This document shows, in pieces, positions 5,465-9,102 of a stretch of 9,102 bases of DNA. This DNA comes from Candidatus Falkowbacteria bacterium UBA2355 (lineage in GTDB: Bacteria; Patescibacteriota; Patescibacteriia; Patescibacteriales; Patescibacteriaceae): assembly GCA_002344425.1 (NCBI GenBank), contig DDTV01000027.1, forward strand, positions 1 through 9,102. The letters run 5' to 3'. How positions within the stretch are numbered: position 1 is the first letter of the stretch; each line of letters begins with the position of its first letter. The notes below the pieces were generated by a model. That model did not search any database. It was not told the DNA's origin and was given only the letters and a program-made list of their open reading frames with translations. The translations under genes were made by a program, and so were the position numbers.

Positions 5465-7723
5465 TTAAAGTTTTTTGGTTTTAAGACGCAGGGAATTCAA
5501 TACTACGGAAACACTACTGCCCGCCATAGCCAGGCCGGCAAAAATCGGATTAAGAATAATTCCCCAGATCGGGAAAAGAACCCCCGCGGCAATCGGTATG
5601 CCTATTATGTTATAAATAAAAGCCCAAAACAAGTTTTGCTTAACTGTTTTAAGAGTGGCTTTTGATAATACAAAGGCTTGCGAGATTTTGGCAATATCGC
5701 CATGAAGCAAAGTAATCCCGGCCGACTCGATGGCTATATCCGTGCCGGTTGCCATAGCAATGCCGACATCGGCTTGCGCCAAAGCCGGCGCATCGTTGAT
5801 GCCATCGCCGGCCATGGCCACTTTTCTGCCCTGGGCTTGAAGCTCTTTGATTTTTTGAGCCTTTTCTTGAGGCAAGATTTCAGCAATAACCGTGTCAATT
5901 TCCGCTTGCTGAGCAATATATTTAGCGGCCAAGTGATTATCGCCGGTTAACATCACGACTTTGATTCCTTTGTCATGAAGTTTAGCAATGGCTTTTTGGG
6001 CTTCACTTTTTAAAGTATCGCTTAAGGCCATTATGCCGACCGTGGTTTTTTCGACCTCAAGCACCACAACGGTTTTGCCCTCGCTTTGCAGGGATTTTAT
6101 AACTTCATTATTGCTTTCTTCCAGATTAGGTTTACGAATAATAACAGCTTGATTGTCGATGATGCCGCTTACTCCGACACCTTCAAGAGCTTTAAAGTTT
6201 TTTACTTCAAGCAAAGAAGCTGACTGTTCCTGAGCTTTGTTAACAATCGCTTGAGCTAAGGGATGCTCGGAAAGTTTTTCTAAACTGGCGGACATTTTTA
6301 TAATGCGCGCTTCAGTCCATTGGTCGTTAAGACTGACAAGGTCGCTTAAGACGGGTTTGCCCGTAGTGATTGTGCCGGTTTTATCAAAAACAACAGTATC
6401 GATTTTGCTTAATTTTTCTAAGGCCTCGGCATTCTTTATTAAGATGCCATACTCAGCTCCCTTGCCAACCCCGACAATGATGGCCGTAGGAGTGGCTAGA
6501 CCTAGGGCGCAAGGACAGGCGATAACTAAGATGCCGACAAAGGAGAGGATGCCATAAGACAGAGCGGTAGAAAAACCGAGATTTGAAACCCCAAGCGTTA
6601 GCCAAAGCGCCAATGTAAGCAAGGCGATGCCAAGTACAAGCGGAACAAAAATACTGGATACTTTGTCGGCCAGAGCTTGAATCGGAGCCTTTGAACCCTG
6701 AGCTTCTTCAACCATGCGAATTATTTGCGAAAGCAAGGTGTCGCCGCCGATTTTAGTGGCGCTGAATTTGAAGCTGCCTTGTTTGTTTATTGTTGCGCCG
6801 ATTACGAGATCGCCGATTTTTTTATCGACCGGCAAAGATTCTCCGCTGACCATTGATTCATCGATAGTTGATTGTCCCTCGATAATTTTTCCATCGACCG
6901 GTATTTTTGCGCCCGGTTTGACGATGATTATTTCGCCGATTTTAACTTCATTGATTGATATTTCAATTTCCTTTTCTTCGCGCCAAACCAAAGCCGTTTT
7001 AGCTTGAAGATTAAGCAGTTTTTCAATCGCTTCACCGGTGCGGAATTTTGACCTCGTTTCAAGATACTTTCCCAAAACAACGAAACCGATGACGACTATG
7101 GTGACATCAAAATAAGTGTATTCCGGAAGCTTGAATATCAATCTTAATTGCGGCAAAAGCGTGATGACAAGACTGTAAATATAAGCCGCCAAAGTTCCGA
7201 TGCCGATTAGCGTGTCCATGTTGGCTACGCGATGGCGGATAAAGGTCATTACGCCGTGAAGGAAGGGCTGTCCTACCCAAAACAAAACCACTGTTGCCAA
7301 AAGCATGCTAACAATATTGAACAGCTCCATAGGCAGGGGCAAATTCGGAACATAATACAAAGTTCGTCCGGCAATATCCCACATCATTAAAATAAAAATC
7401 GCCAAAGTAATCGGCAGGGCAAATAAGGTTTTAGCCTTTAAGGCTGAAAGCTCTTTCATTTTATCCTCTTTGGATTGATTGATGCCGGTATGGGCGGAAT
7501 GATCGTTTTGATCAGGAGCTTTCAGATTGTAACCCAGCTTTCCTATTGCTTGGTCCATATCGTGAACAGCAATTTTTGCGGGATCGAATTCAACCGTCGC
7601 ATTTTCAGTGGCAAAATTAACCGAGACATCCTTGACACCGTCTAGTTTTGATATTTTTTTTGTTATTATGGCCGCACAGCTCGCGCAGTGCATGCCTTTG
7701 ACATTTAGTGTTTGCCGTAACAT
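5465..7723 (-). CDS. copA: Cu(I)-exporting P1B-type ATPase CopA
   Basis: Pumps Cu(I) out of the cytoplasm with ATP. The 752 residues have one N-terminal HMA domain (2-70) with GMHCASC (Cys13, Cys16), then a short linker containing two His (DHSAHTG, 74-80). Later landmarks are the actuator-domain SGES (293-296), the membrane metal site CPC (403-405), the phosphorylation motif DKTGTIT (Asp447), the P1B-specific SEHPLA with His487, TGDN (593-596) and GDGINDAP (639-646). Helix 7 carries Tyr704-Asn705 and helix 8 Met733 and Ser736-Ser737, the P1B-1 signature for monovalent copper (or silver). Length is typical and every catalytic residue is present. It is third in the operon, 8 nt after the DUF305 gene and 1 nt before the HMA-membrane-protein gene. 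Expression should be released when CsoR binds Cu(I). No Shine-Dalgarno precedes the ATG. Confidence 0.97.
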   Translation of the reverse strand: MLRQTLNVKGMHCASCAAIITKKISKLDGVKDVSVNFATENATVEFDPAKIAVHDMDQAIGKLGYNLKAPDQNDHSAHTGINQSKEDKMKELSALKAKTLFALPITLAIFILMMWDIAGRTLYYVPNLPLPMELFNIVSMLLATVVLFWVGQPFLHGVMTFIRHRVANMDTLIGIGTLAAYIYSLVITLLPQLRLIFKLPEYTYFDVTIVVIGFVVLGKYLETRSKFRTGEAIEKLLNLQAKTALVWREEKEIEISINEVKIGEIIIVKPGAKIPVDGKIIEGQSTIDESMVSGESLPVDKKIGDLVIGATINKQGSFKFSATKIGGDTLLSQIIRMVEEAQGSKAPIQALADKVSSIFVPLVLGIALLTLALWLTLGVSNLGFSTALSYGILSFVGILVIACPCALGLATPTAIIVGVGKGAEYGILIKNAEALEKLSKIDTVVFDKTGTITTGKPVLSDLVSLNDQWTEARIIKMSASLEKLSEHPLAQAIVNKAQEQSASLLEVKNFKALEGVGVSGIIDNQAVIIRKPNLEESNNEVIKSLQSEGKTVVVLEVEKTTVGIMALSDTLKSEAQKAIAKLHDKGIKVVMLTGDNHLAAKYIAQQAEIDTVIAEILPQEKAQKIKELQAQGRKVAMAGDGINDAPALAQADVGIAMATGTDIAIESAGITLLHGDIAKISQAFVLSKATLKTVKQNLFWAFIYNIIGIPIAAGVLFPIWGIILNPIFAGLAMAGSSVSVVLNSLRLKTKKL

Positions 7724-7731
7724 AGAATTAT

Positions 7732-8295
7732 TTAAATTTTATACCATTCGCTTCTCCAATCTTTAAAGACTTTCAAAGTATCGCTGAGAAAAACATCAAC
7801 CGCGTTGGCATTGTTAAGAATTTCCGTTCGCTTTGATTTCGTTAATATTTCTTTGGTCATAAGCAAGCCTTCTTCATGATGGGAAATCAGAGCATTTAAA
7901 AACCTCAGATCATATTTTTCATCATAGGTGCCCAACTGCGAAACCAAAGGGTCGGCCACCTGCCGAGTATCGCCGTACCAAGCTTTTTTCCATTCATAAA
8001 GCTCGGCTATCGCCCCCGGTTCATCAGAGAGAATTTTTTTTGCCAAATCTTTAATGGCTTGGCGCTGGCTATTTTGTTCGGCTTGCTCGGCGAGTAACAT
8101 GGCGGCTCGGTGATGGGCAATCATCGCATTAATATAGCGCTGATCCACCCAGCGGTCGGCTCGGCCTAAATCCATGCTGTTTTTTTCATACATGGTTAAA
8201 CGATATTCAGGCGTTAGATAATATCCGACGCTAAGTCCGATAATTCCGGTTATTATCATTAAAGATACGGCAAGGGGCAAAGGCATTTTTGACAT
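7732..8295 (-). CDS. DUF305 family membrane-anchored protein, probable copper binding
   Basis: A hydrophobic segment (about 8-26) anchors or exports the protein, leaving an all-helical domain outside the cytoplasm. Two related units are visible: YINAMIAHHRAAMLLAEQA (54-72, His61-His62, Met58, Met66) and FLNALISHHEEGLLMTKEIL (132-151, His139-His140, Met146). Each is followed by a helix ending in a W-x3-W pattern (WKKAW, WRSEW). This HH/Met pattern defines DUF305; cyanobacterial CopM, which contains DUF305 repeats, binds copper outside the cytoplasm. Being between csoR and copA supports a copper-buffering or chaperone role. The ATG at 8295 gives a compact N-terminus; an internal Met4 is an alternative. 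No Shine-Dalgarno is visible. The family is confident; the metal is inferred from homologues and context. Confidence 0.88.
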   Translation of the reverse strand: MSKMPLPLAVSLMIITGIIGLSVGYYLTPEYRLTMYEKNSMDLGRADRWVDQRYINAMIAHHRAAMLLAEQAEQNSQRQAIKDLAKKILSDEPGAIAELYEWKKAWYGDTRQVADPLVSQLGTYDEKYDLRFLNALISHHEEGLLMTKEILTKSKRTEILNNANAVDVFLSDTLKVFKDWRSEWYKI

Positions 8296-8315
8296 AAAAA
8301 AATTTAAAAATTAAA

Positions 8316-8579
8316 TTATTTTCGTTTTAAACGATAAACTTTTAGGATTTCTTCAGTGGCTTGCTTGTCCTTACCTTTTTTGACTTGGTGGACCAAGCAA
8401 TGCGAAAGATGATTTTCCATCAAAGCGTCTTCGACGCCGGAGAGCGCCTGTTTAACGGCTGAGGTTTGCGTGATGATATTGATGCAATAAACATCTTTTG
8501 CAATCATCTCTTGCAGTCCCCGGACCTGCCCCTCGATAATTTTGAGACGCCGCACCAATTTAGCTTTAGCTTGTTTCAT
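8316..8579 (-). CDS. csoR: Copper-sensing transcriptional repressor CsoR
   Basis: A small all-alpha repressor of the CsoR/RcnR/FrmR (DUF156) family that releases DNA when Cu(I) binds. The 87 residues include the N-terminal helix KLVRRLKIIEGQVRGLQEMI (7-26). The copper ligands are Cys32, His57 and Cys61, spaced 25 and 4 residues apart exactly as Cys36, His61 and Cys65 of the Mycobacterium tuberculosis protein. Second-shell Tyr31 and Glu77 also correspond (Tyr35 and Glu81 there), which favours Cu(I) over nickel, sulfide or formaldehyde sensing. It is the first gene of the copper operon. A near-perfect operator lies 12 bp upstream of its start, over its own promoter, so autoregulation is very likely. 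The C-terminus ends in basic residues (RLKRK), and there is no Shine-Dalgarno. Confidence 0.95.
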   Translation of the reverse strand: MKQAKAKLVRRLKIIEGQVRGLQEMIAKDVYCINIITQTSAVKQALSGVEDALMENHLSHCLVHQVKKGKDKQATEEILKVYRLKRK

Positions 8580-8590
8580 AAAAAATATAT

Positions 8591-8611
8591 TAATACCCTA
8601 TGGGGGTATTA
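8591..8611 (-). promoter_or_regulatory. CsoR operator
   Basis: Arms TAATACCC (8591-8598) and GGGTATTA (8604-8611) form a perfect 8-bp inverted repeat around TATGG. The inner TACCCTATGGGGGTA closely follows the known CsoR operator pattern of copper operons, such as the TACCCTACGGGGGTA-type site at Bacillus subtilis copZA. It overlaps the csoR -10 and predicted start site, so bound CsoR would block RNA polymerase. Confidence 0.92.
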
Positions 8612-8636
8612 TAGGAAAGATAAAAAAATTTGGCAA
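8608..8636 (-). promoter_or_regulatory. Sigma-70 promoter of the copper operon
   Basis: On the minus strand TTGCCA (8631-8636), exactly 17 bp, then TATAAT (8608-8613). The -10 overlaps the operator. The predicted start is near 8601, leaving a leader of about 22 nt before csoR. Confidence 0.88.
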
Positions 8637-8650
8637 GAGGCTTAGAAACC

Positions 8651-8679
8651 TTGACAAATGCTAGGATTTATAATAAATT
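8651..8679 (+). promoter_or_regulatory. Candidate promoter of the divergent right-edge gene
   Basis: TTGACA (8651-8656) is a perfect -35. A -10 at 17-bp spacing reads TAAATT (8674-8679, 4 of 6). A perfect TATAAT occurs at 8669-8674, but only 12 bp after TTGACA, too close for a normal pairing. Either could be used; a plus-strand promoter in this region is likely, its exact form is not settled. Its -35 lies 14 bp from the -35 of the divergent csoR promoter. Confidence 0.5.
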
Positions 8680-8699
8680 AGATTCCTAATGAAAATAAG

Positions 8700-8715
8700 T
8701 TATTTTATAAAATAA
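8700..8715. repeat. Perfect 16-bp AT-only palindrome in the leader
   Basis: TTATTTTATAAAATAA equals its own reverse complement. It lies between the candidate promoter and the Shine-Dalgarno of the right-edge gene, where it could be an operator or a weak hairpin. AT-rich sequence makes chance palindromes fairly likely. Confidence 0.4.
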
Positions 8716-8721
8716 TAAATA

Positions 8722-8729
8722 GAGGTGAT
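8722..8729 (+). promoter_or_regulatory. Canonical Shine-Dalgarno deciding a TTG start
   Basis: GAGGTGAT is an 8-base match to the sequence complementary to the usual 16S rRNA 3' end. The GAGG core ends 8 nt before the TTG at 8734. It is the only strong Shine-Dalgarno in the window and is why TTG is preferred over the in-frame ATG at 8761. Confidence 0.8.
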
Positions 8730-8733
8730 TCTT

Positions 8734-9102
8734 TTGAAAAAAACAGACAACATCTTAAAGATGCTTAGCCCGGAACAAGAAGCAGCCAAGCAGGCCGATA
8801 AGATAATAGTGGAAATCAAAGCCTGTTTTAAAAAACTAAACAAAAGACTGGATAGACGTAAGCCATCTGATCGAGAGCTTTGTAAAGAGCTTGAATCCGA
8901 TCTCCGTGTTTTGTTTGAAAAGTTTCATAACACTAGATCATGGAGCGAATTAAAACCTTGTATTGCCGAAGGATCAGTGGTGCTTCATTTAAATGATCAA
9001 GACAGCATGGAAGATGAGCCCAAATTTGTTCATACTGTTTTTTATCATTTTTATCGCAATGAAGACTATGCCTTTCTTGAACCCGAACATACTTTAGGAG
9101 AA
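8734..9102 (+). CDS. Unrecognised protein, 5' part only (runs off right edge)
   Basis: I do not recognise this protein. From TTG at 8734 there are 123 codons without a stop to the window end. Its first 75 or so residues are highly charged and look helical (for example KKLNKRLDRRKPSDRELCKE). They are followed by what may be a beta-rich part (SVVLHLND; FVHTVFYHFYRNEDYAF). There is no signal peptide or membrane segment in the visible part, so it is probably cytoplasmic. It is transcribed divergently from the copper operon and its promoter region abuts that of csoR, but nothing in the protein suggests copper binding. The strong Shine-Dalgarno and a continuous open frame make it a credible gene. 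An alternative start is ATG at 8761, which lacks a ribosome-binding site. Confidence 0.72.
   Translation, partial: MKKTDNILKMLSPEQEAAKQADKIIVEIKACFKKLNKRLDRRKPSDRELCKELESDLRVLFEKFHNTRSWSELKPCIAEGSVVLHLNDQDSMEDEPKFVHTVFYHFYRNEDYAFLEPEHTLGE

Noticed and set aside
8651..8674. TTGACA-TATAAT as a single perfect promoter for the right-edge gene
   Set aside because: The spacer is only 12 bp, incompatible with normal sigma-70 contacts; a 17-bp pairing with TAAATT is preferred.
1..9102. UGA recoding as in Gracilibacteria or Absconditabacteria
   Set aside because: The genes I translated have no in-frame TGA, Trp is TGG, and all six stops checked are TAA, so the standard bacterial code suffices.
1..9102. 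CRISPR arrays, insertion sequences, tRNA or rRNA genes
   Set aside because: No regularly spaced repeats, transposase-like frames, terminal inverted repeats or cloverleaf/rRNA motifs were seen; almost all sequence is in the listed genes.

Overview
The window looks like a stretch of a bacterial chromosome with moderate GC content and compact, same-strand operons. It uses the standard code: the six stop codons I can check are all TAA, and Trp is TGG with no in-frame TGA. The gene set and AT-rich leaders mostly lacking Shine-Dalgarno sequences are compatible with a Candidate Phyla Radiation / Patescibacteria-type bacterium. The gene set includes an adenosylcobalamin-dependent ribonucleotide reductase with an ATP cone, a PduO-type adenosyltransferase and a membrane-type PyrD with an unusual active site. 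No marker gene proves that assignment, so it is only my best guess.

Left part (1-3960, minus strand): a three-gene nucleotide operon reads right to left, nrdJ (B12-dependent ribonucleotide reductase) > PduO-type cob(I)alamin adenosyltransferase > pyrD (dihydroorotate dehydrogenase, running off the left edge). The genes are separated by only 3 nt each. The adenosyltransferase makes the adenosylcobalamin that NrdJ consumes, and PyrD feeds pyrimidine synthesis. Upstream of nrdJ lie two candidate NrdR boxes with a 16-bp spacer. A strong extended -10 promoter lies between the boxes and nrdJ. A symmetric terminator (3975-4000) separates this operon from the next.

Right part (4019-8636, minus strand): a five-gene copper-homeostasis operon, csoR > DUF305 protein > copA > HMA-fused DsbD_2/TauE-SafE-like membrane protein > His-free cupredoxin-like protein. 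A textbook sigma-70 promoter (TTGCCA-17-TATAAT) precedes csoR. A near-perfect CsoR operator overlaps its -10 and start site, so CsoR very probably controls the operon, including its own gene. The order suggests sensing (CsoR), membrane-anchored extracytoplasmic copper binding (DUF305), Cu(I) export (CopA), a second membrane component with a cytosolic-type copper-binding domain, and a Cys/Met-rich anchored receiver.

Right edge (8640-9102, plus strand): a divergent, unrecognised gene starts at TTG behind the only canonical Shine-Dalgarno sequence in the window and runs off the edge. Its leader contains a perfect 16-bp AT-only palindrome. I found no RNA genes, mobile elements, CRISPR arrays or long repeats.
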